Shown: positions 43,010 to 53,734, numbered from the stretch's first letter. The stretch is 64,000 nucleotides of DNA from Thamnaconus septentrionalis (GCA_009823395.1 CM020507.1:3143501-3207500), one strand, 5' to 3'. The notes: a model not told the origin generated them from the sequence alone. Made by a program: numbers and translations.

Positions 43010-43290
43010 GCGATGGCGAGAAAAACCACAGAGCGACGCAGCCGAGCAAACGGCAGGAAGCCGCAGAGGGCCGGGCTGCGAGGGAGCGGCTCAGCCCGAC
43101 TCCACGTCCTGTTGAGTAAACATGTTTTTCCGGCGGTGGCAGCGGCGGCGTGCGGGCAGGAAGCGCGACTCAACTGGATGGTAACCAGGGTCACGTGACC
43201 GCGACGGCGGCGGGGACGCGGCTGAGTTCCCAGAGACAGAAGAGTTCTGTCGGCTGCGACCGTGGCGTCCACCTGGTGGAGGAGGCCAGA
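43010..43290. promoter_or_regulatory. CpG-rich segment with CLEAR-type palindrome
   Basis: GGTCACGTGACC at 43189-43200 is a perfect 12-bp palindrome matching the CLEAR/USF E-box. TTGAGTAAACATG (FOX-like) lies about 75 bp upstream. CpG-dense but with no recognisable exon; a 61-residue frame from 43013 has no identifiable product. Confidence 0.3.
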
Positions 43291-43296
43291 CGTGAC

Positions 43297-43400
43297 GTGT
43301 TGTGTTGTGTTGTGTTGTGTTGTGTTGTGTTGTGTTGTGTTGTGTTGTGTTGTGTTGTGTTGTGTTGTGTTGTGTTGTGTTGTGTTGTGTTGTGTTGTGT
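43297..43400 (+). repeat. (GTGTT)n pentanucleotide microsatellite
   Basis: About 21 uninterrupted GTGTT units. Cys-Val-Val-Leu frames over it are artefacts. Confidence 0.98.
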
Positions 43401-43469
43401 CGTGAGCACCTTCAGCCGCCTCTGGACAACAAATCCAGTGTCGTCGGCCGTGATGAAATCCTCACACCG

Positions 43470-43640
43470 TGGTGGACAAAAGTTTGTGGACACCTCATGC
43501 ATTTGCGATGCACTGTCTAGATTTCAGTGGTGGGGCCACATCGACTCCCATCAACTGATAATATGGACAGTAGGGTTGATATTGGTATTGATCGATATTA
43601 GTGTAATCCATACTTTAGTTTGTATCTAGATATTGTAGAT
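43470..43640. mobile_element. Possible DNA-transposon end fragments
   Basis: GTGGACAAAAGTTTGTGGAC (about 43471-43490) and TAGGGTTGATATTGGTATTG (43571-43590) both resemble terminal sequences of fish DNA transposons. No coding remnant and no paired inverted repeat found. Confidence 0.3.
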
Positions 43641-43718
43641 ATATTATATTACTGTATATCATTGTATTACAGTATATATTGAAATATATTAAAACAAAAA
43701 GGTGATTTGAAAATAACA

Positions 43719-43721
<3 letters not shown>

Positions 43722-43758
<37 letters not shown>
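43722..43758. repeat. (CA)n microsatellite
   Basis: About eighteen CA units with one CC interruption at the start. Confidence 0.96.
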
Positions 43759-43759
<1 letters not shown>

Positions 43760-44202
43760 CCAACTCCACTCAGAGCACCTTCACTTTGCCTCGGCTGCCC
43801 CGAACATAAAACCAGGAGCAGAAACACTATGCAGCCCTTTGGTTTTGTCTGTCTGTCTGTCTGTGGTGGGGGGGGGGCTCCCAGAAACCCGACGCCCTGG
43901 CATCGGCTCGTATCTCCAGAGGGCGGGGGGGGTCGGGTCCAGCAGCGCTTCCAAGTGGCCGCCAGGTGACGGTGTATCAGTGACGGACCACCGCCGAGCC
44001 TCCAGACGCGGCGGCTGAGACACGGCTAATTTGAGAGTCTCCTTGCCCCCCACCTCCTCCCAACCCTCCTTGCTGACCCCCTCCTCACCCCCACCACCCC
44101 CTTCCTTGCGGCTCGCTGCGCCGCATCGACTTACATCTGGCCGTTTACCTTCTCCGAATAACGAGATCTGCATCAACTTGGACTGATTCAATTTGAGCAA
44201 GA

Positions 44203-44203
<1 letters not shown>
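43759..44203. other. Unassigned DNA
   Basis: (GTCT)n at 43845-43863, a G-run at 43866-43878 and C-rich DNA at 44045-44105. No gene. Confidence 0.28.

Positions 44204-44256
<53 letters not shown>
44204..44256. repeat. (CA)n microsatellite
   Basis: About 26 uninterrupted CA units. Confidence 0.97.
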
Positions 44257-44259
<3 letters not shown>

Positions 44260-44639
44260 CTCGCCGCCGGATGACGGCGGCGCGGAGCCGGAGGAGTATC
44301 AGTTGACCTGAACTCATTATTCACAGGGCCGTGTTGTGATGGCTGCTGTTCCGGTAAGGTCACCCCGGAGCAGCCGCAGCGGCGGAATGAAAAAACAAAA
44401 ACATTTCCCACTTAACCAGGGCTGACACGGCCGGGTCTGCGCAAGAAAAAGATCTTGGTCCAAACCAAACTCCCCCCCGCCCCATCCCGCAGCCCCCCGC
44501 CACCCCCCGAGCGACGGGCTGGGAACACTGGGCTCTCTGTGCTGCGCTGTAAGCGGATAGCGGCGTCACGGCTATACGTTCCCGACCCGGCCCGGCCCGG
44601 CCCGGAGCAGGAGGAGGAGGAGGAGGGGGAGGAGGAGCA
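44257..44639. other. Unassigned GC-rich DNA
   Basis: CpG-rich, with CCCGG units (44584-44604) and a GGA run (44607-44639). No gene. Confidence 0.28.
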
Positions 44640-44980
44640 GGAGCGGCACTCACGCATGGCCGCAGCAGGAGAATGGCGCCGCGTTCTAAATAATGGCGAG
44701 CTCTGTGACGGCGGCGAGGAGGAAATTATCGTAATTGGGATTTGCACAAACGGCTCTTCAACGCGGCCCCTCGGTCGCAGCAGGAGCGTCCGGTTGTGTC
44801 TGCAGCTGAGGAGTCAACCCAGAAAAAAAAAAAATCGACTTACTGGGTAAATCTTTCCAATTTAGAAACCTTGGTTTCGATGTTGGTTCCAGATCGGCGC
44901 TTATTCACTTCGTTTTGTCGCCGCATACTCGGCACCGATGTTGCACGTTCGCTTTATTTTGAGCCACCTTAATGAAGTGG
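44640..44980. promoter_or_regulatory. Putative enhancer-like segment
   Basis: GTTCTAAATAATGGCG, GGAAATTATCGTAATTGGG and GGATTTGCACAAACG in 44690-44760. The remainder is low-copy DNA. Confidence 0.3.
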
Positions 44981-45743
44981 AGGCACACGCGGCTGACGCA
45001 CAACTAACTCACTTTCACTCTAACGTAAAGAATTAAAGGTTTGCCAGTGCGCATCCACTTCAGTTCTATAGCTGCTGTAATGAAGAAAGACAATTTTAGA
45101 TCTTGACACACGTCTGCCAAACTTGTATTGGCTCGCAGACGTAGATTCATGTCCCTGGATCTCGGAATTTGGCACCAACAGATGATTTGAATGTCAGATT
45201 TTTTGACATTCAACAGGATGAGAGGATTTCAGTTGGTGCAACAAATGGATTACAGTTGGTTTGCCAGCCCTGATTGTGAGCTCACTGATCACAAAGTGCA
45301 ACAGCTCGATCACGTCTATGAAATTTAGCTCATTCATTCTTGTCGACCTCCAATTAAAACAAAACATTTTTTTAATGCGCCATCATTTTTCCTGCATTCT
45401 GGGGTTTGTTACAGGGCGAAATAAGGCAGCAGGTGCATCAGCAGGAAGCGAGCGCGCTACAATAGCACCAAGGAAGACCCAGAAGAAGAAGGAGACGCAA
45501 CGAACGAGTCGCTGAAAACGACCGCGGCTAAAGCCGTTAGCAGCGCGGACGCTGCTCTAGCTCGTTTTTTTTAATTATTATTTTAAATCAAAGCTGCATC
45601 TTTTTCAAAGATGGAGCGAGCGTTTTAATCTAACACATTTTCATTTTAGAAAACATTCCCTCACTTTCAGGTCTCGAAACTGAAGCTGTTTAAAATTTAG
45701 GGCCGAGGCTGAAGACAAAGGTGAGCAACACATTTTTTCCCCC

Positions 45744-45746
<3 letters not shown>
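44981..45746. other. Unassigned DNA
   Basis: Mixed DNA; CAGTTGGT occurs twice within 35 bp near 45231-45262. No gene is recognised. Confidence 0.25.
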
Positions 45747-45780
<34 letters not shown>

Positions 45781-45878
45781 CTCACCTACTTAACATAAAA
45801 ATGAACTGCAGAGATGTGCTCCAGTGGGTTCACACACACACACACACACACAGACACACACACACACACACACACACT
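45747..45878. repeat. Opposed (GT)n and (CA)n tracts
   Basis: A 32-bp GT tract (45747-45778) and a 48-bp CA tract (45831-45878, one GA interruption) are separated by 52 bp, forming a second potential hairpin. Confidence 0.95.
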
Positions 45879-45889
45879 TGCCCACTTGC

Positions 45890-46345
45890 TAGCGAGCACA
45901 ATTGGTGTGGCAATTAGCGGCTAGAGAGGAAGAATGCTGGATCGGTTACAGTTGTTGAATGTTAATTACAGCGTTTTACGGCGTGGAGGAGATAACGAGT
46001 TGGCGCCCGGTGACAGCGGCGGCGGCGGCGGCGGCGACACGTCCTTTTAACGAGAGCCGTGGAAATTTATGAAACTTGAGATGGGGGACAATGAGGCGTT
46101 GCTGGCTTGTCAGATGCTCTCCTGCTCAGCCCTCCTTTGTCCTAATGAAGGCAGACACACTCGCTCTTTTCCATTCCTCGCTCGTTCCTGGCGAGCCGTC
46201 GGCCCCGCAATGATTTTTTTTCCTTTTTTTTTTTCTCCCTTGTTCGGCGGCGGCGGCGGCGGCGGCTGCAAAATGAGCAGATTGGCATTCTGTCCTTGTC
46301 CAACCCTAAATACCTTATCATCTCACATCAGTGGCGCCGTCGCCT
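45890..46345. promoter_or_regulatory. Strong enhancer-like segment
   Basis: CACAATTGGTGTGGCAATTAG, GTTAATTACAGCG, GGAAATTTATGAAACTTGAG, CCTAATGAAGGCAG and GAGCAGATTGGCATTCTG; interrupted by short CGG runs (46016-46034, 46245-46265). Confidence 0.35.
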
Positions 46346-46363
46346 GATCAGCCCGCGTTAGTT

Positions 46364-46391
46364 AGAAGAAGAAGAAGAAGAAGAAGAAGAT
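46364..46391 (+). repeat. (GAA)n microsatellite
   Basis: Nine GAA units. Confidence 0.93.
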
Positions 46392-46439
46392 AGAAAGGGG
46401 AGGAAAAAATGAAAGAGGATTGCTGTGTGCTGTGTGTCA

Positions 46440-46560
46440 GCGCGGCTCGCCAATCAATTGCGCTTGCAATTTCCCTCGGCGTCCGTCCCCGACCGGCCAG
46501 ATTTAAAGCGACTGATAAAAAACAGCTGTGTCAGTCCGAGCCGCCGCGATGAGAAACAGT
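46440..46560. promoter_or_regulatory. Putative enhancer-like segment
   Basis: CCAATCAATTGCGCTTGCAA, TTTAAAGCG and CTGATAAAAAACAGC cores. Confidence 0.28.
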
Positions 46561-46689
46561 GAATCCGTCAACGCCGGCGGAGCCTTGAAAAGTGTATTTA
46601 CACAAATTTGTTTTCTTTTTCCACAAACACTTCAAGACTGTGAGTGAAGACGGTGTCAAAAAAAAACAAAAACCCACAATCTTCCCGCC

Positions 46690-47030
46690 GTCCTCGCACA
46701 TTTCACTGCCGCTGAATCCCGTGGCGTCAATATGAATTGGAGCTGCTAAATGCGCATTTTGTAACGATGGCTTTGAAATTTGATCCCAATGAGCAAAATT
46801 CACCTCCGAGCCGCGCCGTGATATTTGCGGGAAACACGACAACAGCAACGACAACAGCAACGGCAACACCGTCGACAGCGAGCGACAAATCCAACCGACA
46901 ATCTGACTCGGGAGGAATGTCGATCTTTGACCTGCGACCGGCAAATATTTGTCGGCGATTGCGCCTCGTTTCTTAAAAACCCCTCTAAAAGAGCCGAGAT
47001 AAGGGGTTGACCTTTGACCCCTGGCTTTCA
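46690..47030. promoter_or_regulatory. Putative enhancer-like segment with DR1 site
   Basis: CGTCAATATGAATTGGAGC, CTAAATGCGCATTTTG, GGCAAATATTTGTCGG and, at 47007-47021, TTGACCTTTGACCCC, a direct-repeat-1 nuclear-receptor site (HNF4/RXR/NR2F type). Confidence 0.33.
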
Positions 47031-47614
47031 AAATCCATTTTTTTTTTTTTTCCGAGTAGGATTTTCTTTTGGTTTGGAATGCTGCCTAATTGCATCCCTA
47101 ACCTTTGGAACGTGCTGCCTTTAGAAAAACAAGGTCACCAGAATTTCTTTTAAAGAAAACTAAAAACTTACCTTTCCACCGTAGCTTTAAACTGGATTTT
47201 ATTATTTTATTTTTGTTGTCAACACTATACTTCCACTCTGCTGTGTTCTTACTGTTCTAAACCTGAACATGTAAAGGTTTCTTTTTGTATGTTGCGATGA
47301 GGCCCTTTGAGTGGCAATCTTTGTCTGGAAGGATCCATATTGCTTATTAAAAAACCTTGTTTTTCCTCTTTTAAATAAATCATTTCTAACCCTGGAAATA
47401 TTATGTAGACCACAACACAATGTGCACGTGGCTGCAGCAAAAGAGAGGGGAAAAAAAAAATCTAAAACCAAAAAAAAAGAACAACAACAAAAAAAACCCG
47501 TGTCCTGATAAGAGCCAAAGATAAACACGGGGTCATGTTACACATAATTCTGCGTCTGGTAGTCAGACGCATGCCAGCGAGCGACTGCAGCCGCCGCCGC
47601 CGTCTGAAATAGCA
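47031..47614. other. Unassigned AT-rich DNA
   Basis: T-run at 47039-47052 and A-runs at 47451-47500. No gene. Confidence 0.25.
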
Positions 47615-47785
47615 GAGGGATCAAGAGGCGAGGAGGGTTAATATGGTCGTGTTGTGAAGTCTTGTTTGGAATTTAGGTTAATGGAATCATTGATGGAGCT
47701 CAGCTCTAATGCCAGCAAACGCTTAAGAGGATCCATACTTCCCGATTTAGACAAATCCTGGGACGGTCTTCAAAGTTTCGCCCCG
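47615..47785. promoter_or_regulatory. Putative enhancer-like segment
   Basis: GGGTTAATATGGTCG, GGTTAATGGAATCATTGATG and GCTCTAATGCCAGC cores without repeats. Confidence 0.3.
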
Positions 47786-47912
47786 CTGACCCTGCACAGA
47801 CTTCTTTTTTTTTCTTTTCCTTTTTTTTATTGGGTGGGGGGGCGGCGGGGATCAGACAAACAGGCCTTTCTCTGAGCCGCCAACACACTGGGAAGAATCC
47901 TGCTGTAATCTG

Positions 47913-47943
47913 TAGCAGCCGCAGCAGCGGTGGCGGCGGCAGC

Positions 47944-47977
<34 letters not shown>

Positions 47978-48042
47978 GCAGCAGCGGCGGCAGCGGCAGC
48001 AGCAGCAGCAGCAGCGGCAGCAGCAGCAGCAGCAGCAGCCTG
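47913..48042. repeat. (CAG)/(CGG) trinucleotide tract
   Basis: About 130 bp of CAG units with regularly placed CGG interruptions. Ala, Ser and Cys runs in different frames are artefacts. Confidence 0.95.
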
Positions 48043-48519
48043 CTGGCTTTTTAAAGAACATTACATCTGCTGGACCAGGGGGAAACAACTCAACCCCAGT
48101 GGAGTTCCTGCACCTAATAAAGAAATAATGACAGTGCCCCCCCCCGCCCCCCCTCACCCCACCATCCCCGCCCCCGGCAACAACATCGCTGGAGCATGTG
48201 ACCGAGGACACGATTACAGGAATTAAAGCTAATGTCCAGAGCTAAGAAGATGAAATTAAAAAAAAAAAAAAAAAAACTAAAAAAAAATACGTTAAAAAAA
48301 ACGTAAAAAACACAGAAGAAAAAAAGAAGAAAACGTGACTGCCTTGGCAAAGCTTGAAGAGAGCGAGTGCATCCGCCACCAAAGTGTTTGATCGCCCCTC
48401 CTCGACTCTCTGGGCATGGAGCCACGCAAGGATGCATGTTATCCTTTTTGTTAGTTTTTTCTTTTTTTTAACGAAGAAAAAAAAAAAGAGTGTGAGAATG
48501 CAAAAAAAAAAAAAAAATG
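48043..48519. other. Unassigned DNA with poly(A) runs
   Basis: C-rich run near 48138-48176 and A-rich runs at 48257-48340 and 48477-48518. No gene. Confidence 0.28.
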
Positions 48520-48790
48520 TGCTGAGCAGCTATAATGTGGGAACAAAAGCTGGGATTGGCGTGAGCTGCAGCCCAGATTAAGAGGAGTGATTAGCACGGC
48601 GGCGGCGGCGGAGACGCTGTCTTTAAAAAGCAGGCAGAGTCGAAGCCGACATGTCAATAAAAACAGGTGTTAACCAGCTCAGCGAAGATGTGAAGAGCCG
48701 GGATAATCCCAGCCCCACTCCGCCACAGATCTGCCTGCCGAATACTAATGCTAACCCATGCTGCCGCTAAATCGGCCAGAGTTGATTAGG
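48520..48790. promoter_or_regulatory. Putative enhancer-like segment
   Basis: CAGCTATAATGTGGG, GTGATTAGCACGG, GAATACTAATGCTAACCC and GTTGATTAGGAGG cores. Confidence 0.27.
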
Positions 48791-49144
48791 AGGCTCGGCT
48801 TTCCAAGGCGGACCCCCCCCCCCAATCTCTCTGCCCCCTTTCCCCTCCTCCCCGCTGTTTGCATTTTCTGACAATTACGGAGGATTTAAAAAGACGTCGA
48901 GGGCGGCGGCAGCGGCGCAGCGGTTGCTCGTCCACGTCCCCGACTTGGATCATGAGATGATAATTCTCTCTCTCAAAACTAATAATAATAAAAGTAATAA
49001 TAATCGTGTAGTAACAAGGTTAAATTGACCAAATGATCAGTTCATTGCTGCATCATCCTGGACGGAGATGAAACGTCAGCGCCTCAAAGCATGAAGCTCT
49101 GCGATTTAAGTTTGCGAAAAAATAATTGAAGTCGGTTTAAACTT
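48791..49144. other. Unassigned DNA
   Basis: C-run near 48812-48824, AAT-rich patch at 48980-49006. No gene. Confidence 0.25.
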
Positions 49145-49275
49145 GGCAAAATTTGAATTCAGCAAAATTTACATCAGCGACAACCAGTAACCAGCTGATG
49201 CACCAACACGTCTTTGCGGTTAGTGACCACACCCCCCACGAGTCAGCTTTAGCAGGAGGCTGCAAACAAAGGGCC
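49145..49275 (-). mobile_element. AGCCCTCTGT element, minus-strand partial copy
   Basis: The reverse complement starts GGCCCTTTGTTTGCAGCCTC at 49275 and contains GTGTGGTCACTAACC, both shared with other copies. The right end is missing. Confidence 0.5.
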
Positions 49276-49329
49276 AAAAGAATGAATGCACTTTTTGAGG
49301 AGATCTGGAGAGTTTTTGGAGACAGCAAC

Positions 49330-49393
49330 GAGGCGACGCTGAGGCGCCGCTGAGGCGACGCTGAGGCGACGCTGAGGCGACGCTGAGGCGACA
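49330..49393 (+). repeat. 12-bp minisatellite
   Basis: About five copies of GAGGCGACGCTG, one with GCC in place of GAC. Confidence 0.92.
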
Positions 49394-50188
49394 CAGAACC
49401 GCCGGAGGCCCAGATGAAGAGCAACAACGGTTCTGATGGCGGGGAAAACGTGCGACCGTAAACACAACAAAGGTTTTTCAAGCTCCTGCTGGCAGGTTTC
49501 ACCCTCCATTTACCTTGGATATCAGATGAAACTGGGTCAAACCAGCGCCGCCCTGCTGGAGGTTCTGGTCCAGTCTAGCGGCAGAACACTATCTGAGATG
49601 GTAAATTACAAAAACCTCCGTCTGTGATAAATCAGCAGGAGAAGAAGCAGCAGAGACGCCGTCACTTCCTGACCTGGCCAGTCTGCCCACTCTGACCTCT
49701 GACCCCTGACGTCAAGAAACCCTTCAGAGTCACCCGACTCCTCTTTCTCTGATGGCTCGCTTTGACCTTCAGCTTCTGCAACACCCATACAATTGGCCGA
49801 TCACCTTTCGCTGTACCTAATAAAGCCGCCTGTCACCGCCGCCCATCAGAGACCAAAACTCAAACCAAACAACTCCGACGTCTCCGCCCGGTTTTCCGAC
49901 GGTTCCGCCCCCTGCCGACCGATGGAGCTCCAGCAGACGAGGCGCTCGTAGTCCAAGGCGACCGTCGGCGGGAAAAAAAAAAACCCTCAAAGCCAAAGCG
50001 CCGCCGCCGCCGCCGTAAAAAGATCAATCACGAGGCAATTTGCGCTCGGCGGTCGGGTCCGGTTAACGCGGCCCACCGTCGACACCATCGCACGTCTAAC
50101 GCAATCAGATTAGTTCTGAGCGAGTCGCAGCGGCGGCGGCGGCGACGCTATTATTAGATCTGCCCGTCGGAGGGGGGGAGGAGGAGCT

Positions 50189-50189
<1 letters not shown>
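49394..50189. other. Unassigned DNA
   Basis: GC-rich in the second half with CCG and CGG runs (50000-50016, 50130-50144). No gene is recognised. Confidence 0.28.
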
Positions 50190-50221
<32 letters not shown>

Positions 50222-50222
50222 T
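50190..50222. repeat. (GT)n microsatellite
   Basis: About sixteen GT units. Confidence 0.96.
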
Positions 50223-50224
50223 GG

Positions 50225-50375
50225 GCGAGGACATAAATTTGCGGCACCTGCCGCAGAGCCGGCGCGCTGTAAACCAAGTGTAACTGTAACACGGACGACT
50301 GGACACGACGCCTATAAATTGCCGGTGTCTTGCCTTTTGATGAATGTCAACAAAGCAGTTAGCGGGCAGGAAATG
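50225..50375. promoter_or_regulatory. Putative enhancer-like segment
   Basis: GACATAAATTTGCGGC, CTATAAATTGCCGG and GAATGTCAACAAAGC in low-copy DNA. Confidence 0.28.
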
Positions 50376-50381
50376 AGAAAC

Positions 50382-50470
50382 AGAGAGAGAGAGAGCGAGA
50401 GAGAGAGAGAGGAGGAGGAAGGTGGCGGTGAGGAGGAGGCGGAGGAGGAGGAGGAGGAGGAGGAGGAGGA
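50382..50470 (+). repeat. (GA)n followed by (GGA)n
   Basis: GA tract to about 50412 with one C, then GGA tract from about 50435. Confidence 0.94.
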
Positions 50471-50720
50471 CACAATTATAAAAGCTTCATTTCTTCAGAG
50501 AACCATAAAGTCTCGTCCCAGAAGGGCAGCTGAGCACAAATCAATTTCTTTCAGTCGATTACAAGCACCGAGGTTCTAACCTTCATTTGTGAGTCTAATA
50601 CTCCGACAGTTATGTAGAACACATAGCAATTAAGCAATTCTGCCGGAATAAGAGGGCCGTGAACTGACGCGATTATGGAGGCCGAGCCCCCGGGGACGCC
50701 GGGTTATCGGCTCAGGAGCA
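50471..50720. promoter_or_regulatory. Strong enhancer-like segment
   Basis: CACAATTATAAAAGC, AAATCAATTTCTTTCAG, GTCTAATACTCCG, GCAATTAAGCAATTCTGCC and GACGCGATTATGG, all within 200 repeat-free bases. Confidence 0.38.
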
Positions 50721-50739
50721 AAGGAAAAAAAAAAAAAAA

Positions 50740-50890
50740 AGGTGGTGGGGGAGGGGGTGGGGGCAGGGCAGTGGAGGGCAATGGTGAGGAAGAGGAGGAC
50801 GAGAGAGAGAGGAAGAGGAAGAGAGAGAGAGACGAGGAGGAGGAGAGGAGGAGGAAGAGGAGGAGGAAATCCGGGGAGAGCGGAGGATAA
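50740..50890 (+). repeat. Polypurine tract (GGT, GA, GGA mix)
   Basis: G-rich then GA/GGA units, almost pure purine from 50780 to 50885. Confidence 0.85.
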
Positions 50891-51005
50891 AAAAGTCATT
50901 TATTAAGTCTAATACTGTGTGAAATGTTCCCGTGGTAATAAGGCGGCGAGATTGCGTTAATATCAGGGAGCCGTGCGGAAAAGGTCACTCGATAGCGGCG
51001 CCGCC
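50891..51005. promoter_or_regulatory. Putative enhancer-like segment
   Basis: CATTTATTAAGTCTAATACTG, GTGGTAATAAGGC and GCGTTAATATCAGG. GTCTAATACT is shared with the preceding segment at about 50595. Confidence 0.32.
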
Positions 51006-51609
51006 CACCCGGGGGAGGGGAGGAGAGAGAGGGAGCTGGGGGGGCGGGGCTGGTTGGGGGAGGGCGGGCACCGGTGGGAGCTGCTCCACGGCTGGCGATG
51101 CTCTCTGTGGCGGCGGCGGCGGCGCTCAGAGGTGGAGAAATGGCAAAGGGGCGGGGCCGGGGGAGGAAGAGGAAAGGAGGGCGTGGGGGCATTTGCGGTG
51201 AAAATTGCGGCGCCGTGCCGCTGCGGCGTGACACAGATTAGGGGGCGAAGCGTGGAGGAGGTGATTCTCCTCCCGACATCCGTCAGCGCAGCGGCGCCGC
51301 CGCCTGCAGCTTCCTGCTTCCACATTTTCAATATCTGCTTCTGAAGGCGGCCTGGTGGGGGGAGGGCAGGGGAGGAGGGAGGGTGGGGTGGCGTTGATGG
51401 CATTAACTCCTCCGCCTCCTCTTCCTACTCCTACTCCACCTCCTCCTCCGCCTCCGCCCCGCTGCTAAATCTGAAGCCATTTTCCTCCTGATTTAAAGCG
51501 CCGCGTCTGGCCGAGCCGTTGCCGCGGATCAACACATTGTCATTTGCCGTCGAGCCGCCGCACCTTAACCACCGCCGCCGCCGCCGCCGCCGCCACCTCC
51601 ACCACCCTC
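51006..51609. other. Unassigned CpG-rich DNA
   Basis: GGC, CCT and CCG runs (51108-51123, 51412-51458, 51568-51594). The stretch 51190-51280 is low-copy. No exon is recognised. Confidence 0.28.
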
Positions 51610-52070
51610 GCCACCACCGCACAAGATTTATGGTAATTGATAGCATGTGATAGGATGCGGCCCATAAAACCCCCTGTGTGAGGTGTGCGTCTCCATGGCA
51701 ACCCTTCTTCCCCTCCGCTCACTCGCTCGCTCGCTCGCTCGCCCGCCCGCTCTGCGCTGCCTCGCTATTTTACACCATCACCACCTCCGCCCCCCCACCC
51801 CCCCTCCCATTGTAGGCGCTGTCTATTTAGATGCCGCTGGTAGGAATGAGATGCAGATTTGTGGCAGAGCCGAGACACAGATGTTTCCTCATTGCCTTTT
51901 AATCTCCGTCTCCCTCGGCGCCCGGCGAGAAACAACTCCCCCCTTTAGGATGGTAATTGGACCAGATGAATAATAAACAAAATGAAAACAGGCCGATGTT
52001 TATCAGGAGCATTTTAGCGCTTTGAATTGATTGCGCTTTATGGCTATTATTAGCGCCGAGATGAATAAGG
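51610..52070. promoter_or_regulatory. Strong enhancer-like segment with X-box
   Basis: ATTTATGGTAATTGATAGC, an RFX-type GTCTCCATGGCAAC (51689-51702), GATGGTAATTGGACC, GATGAATAATAAAC and TGGCTATTATTAGCGCC. CTCG and C-rich runs at 51716-51810 interrupt. Confidence 0.37.
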
Positions 52071-52919
52071 AGGAAGGAAAAGAAAGAGAAAAAAAAACGA
52101 GTGCCGCCGCCGCCCCTCCCCCTCCCCCCTCCCCTCCCCCCGGAGAATAACGCAGGATGAGGTTGGACTGCCGTGATCAGCGGGAGCCTTGACGGCCACG
52201 CCTGCCGTCGCACAGCGGCGCCGCCGTTCCGCGTGTTTCGGCAGCGCATTGATTTCCGTTTTGTTTCCTAAAGCCGGCGTTTAGCCGCTGGCGGGCTGCT
52301 TTAAATAGAAGAGTGGCGGCGGGACGCGGCCGTTACCTTAAAAACAAACAAACAAACAGACGACACCCACTTACTTGTGAGGCCGCTTGATGTTTATATT
52401 TACTGCGCAAACTGCAGTAATTAGAGTATGTGTGGAATGTTAAGCGCAAGGTTATCATTAATGTTGGTCGTTCACTATTTTTATTATTTTCAGAAAAAGC
52501 AGCTGAGGTCTAGAGAGCAGCAGGCAGCTAACGCTAACGTTTAGCGGCTGACACGTTAGCTCGTAGCCGCTTGCTGACACTGCTGTGCACGCTCTATGGG
52601 CCCAAAAAATCTTTTTCACCGTCTGTGCTGCTGGGTGAGCAACTTCATTGAAATGAATGTGCAGCCATGTTGGGGTCTGGGGGTCTGGGGGCCTGGTGGG
52701 GGGGGGGCATAAAAATTCTTCTTCCAAATGGTGAGCATGAGAGAGAAAGAACCACTGCTCAATTTCCAACTGACAGAATATACAAATTAAAATCTCTCCC
52801 ACTGCACAAGCTAGGGCTAGCTAGCGTCAAAGTCTTGACGCTGGTAGAACATCAGGGGTGGGGTGGGGGTGGGGGTGGAAACACGTTCCCAGAGGACGAG
52901 GAAGGAGGGTGAAGATCGC
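52071..52919. other. Unassigned DNA
   Basis: C-rich run (52110-52142), GTTAGC/GCTAAC-rich patch (52528-52570), G-rich patches (52677-52710, 52855-52880). No gene. Confidence 0.28.
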
Positions 52920-53350
52920 CCTCGATGGCGGCGCTCGCCCTGAATTGTTTGCTGACAGCGTGGAGATAAACGCCGAACATTTCATCTCGCCACGTTGTGA
53001 AAACGGCTATCTGCATAAAAAAACAAGTCCTTCTCTCGCTCGCTCGCTCCGACTCTCTCTCCCCGGAGAGCTTTATTACAGGAGGACATTTCAGACGCTA
53101 TCAAATGTGCCAAACGTTTACTTTGATAACTCCATCAGATGGCTCCCCGGGTTTTAATGGCAGCAATCTGAGCGTTCGAGGCGCCCGCCGATAGCGCAGA
53201 CAATAACCACGGTGGCGGAGGCGGCGGCAGCGGGGAGGAGGTGGGGGCTGAGGTGAGGGAGGGAAAGACGAGGAAGGGATGAATAAAATCTCTTTAAAAA
53301 GTTCATAAATAATGCACCTTGCGCACGGAAGAAGAAATAAAGCAGAGAGC
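52920..53350. promoter_or_regulatory. Strong enhancer-like segment
   Basis: GAATTGTTTGCTGACAGCG, GGAGATAAACGCC, CTATCAAATGTGCC, TTACTTTGATAACTCC, CATAAATAATGCACC; interrupted by a GCTC run and a GGC/GGA patch. Confidence 0.33.
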
Positions 53351-53734
53351 GGCCGCCTATTAAACCACGCACGCAGAGTTTTTTTTTCCTTCCGTCACAA
53401 AAACAGAAAACGCAGCGAACACGGCGGGTCGGCACCGGCACTGGGGGGGCGAGGTGGATGGGTGGGTGTGGGGAGGGTGCAACATAGCCCCCCTCCCTCC
53501 CTTCCTCTCCTCAGCTGCCGAGCTACATGCTGCCCCCCCTCGCATGATTTTCTCTCGGCGTGCAGAGTGAAATACAATGACGAGCATTCTTTTTTAAATA
53601 GGAAAAAGAAAAAGAAGAGGGGAGCTGCACCCGCTGACCAAACCACTTGCCAAAAAAAAAAAAAAAAACACCAAAAAAAAAAACACACACACACACCACC
53701 AGGGCAGAAGATGCGAGAAAACGGGGCGAAAAAA
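53351..53734. other. Unassigned DNA
   Basis: T-, A- and G-runs; a short CA run at about 53684-53697. No gene. Confidence 0.25.

Noticed and set aside
43013..43198. 61-codon frame after a good start context near the CLEAR box
   Set aside because: Arg/Ala-rich as expected for CpG-rich DNA; no homology recognised.
47830..48226. Poly-Ser, poly-Ala and poly-Cys frames
   Set aside because: Frames of a CAG/CGG repeat; no exon boundaries.
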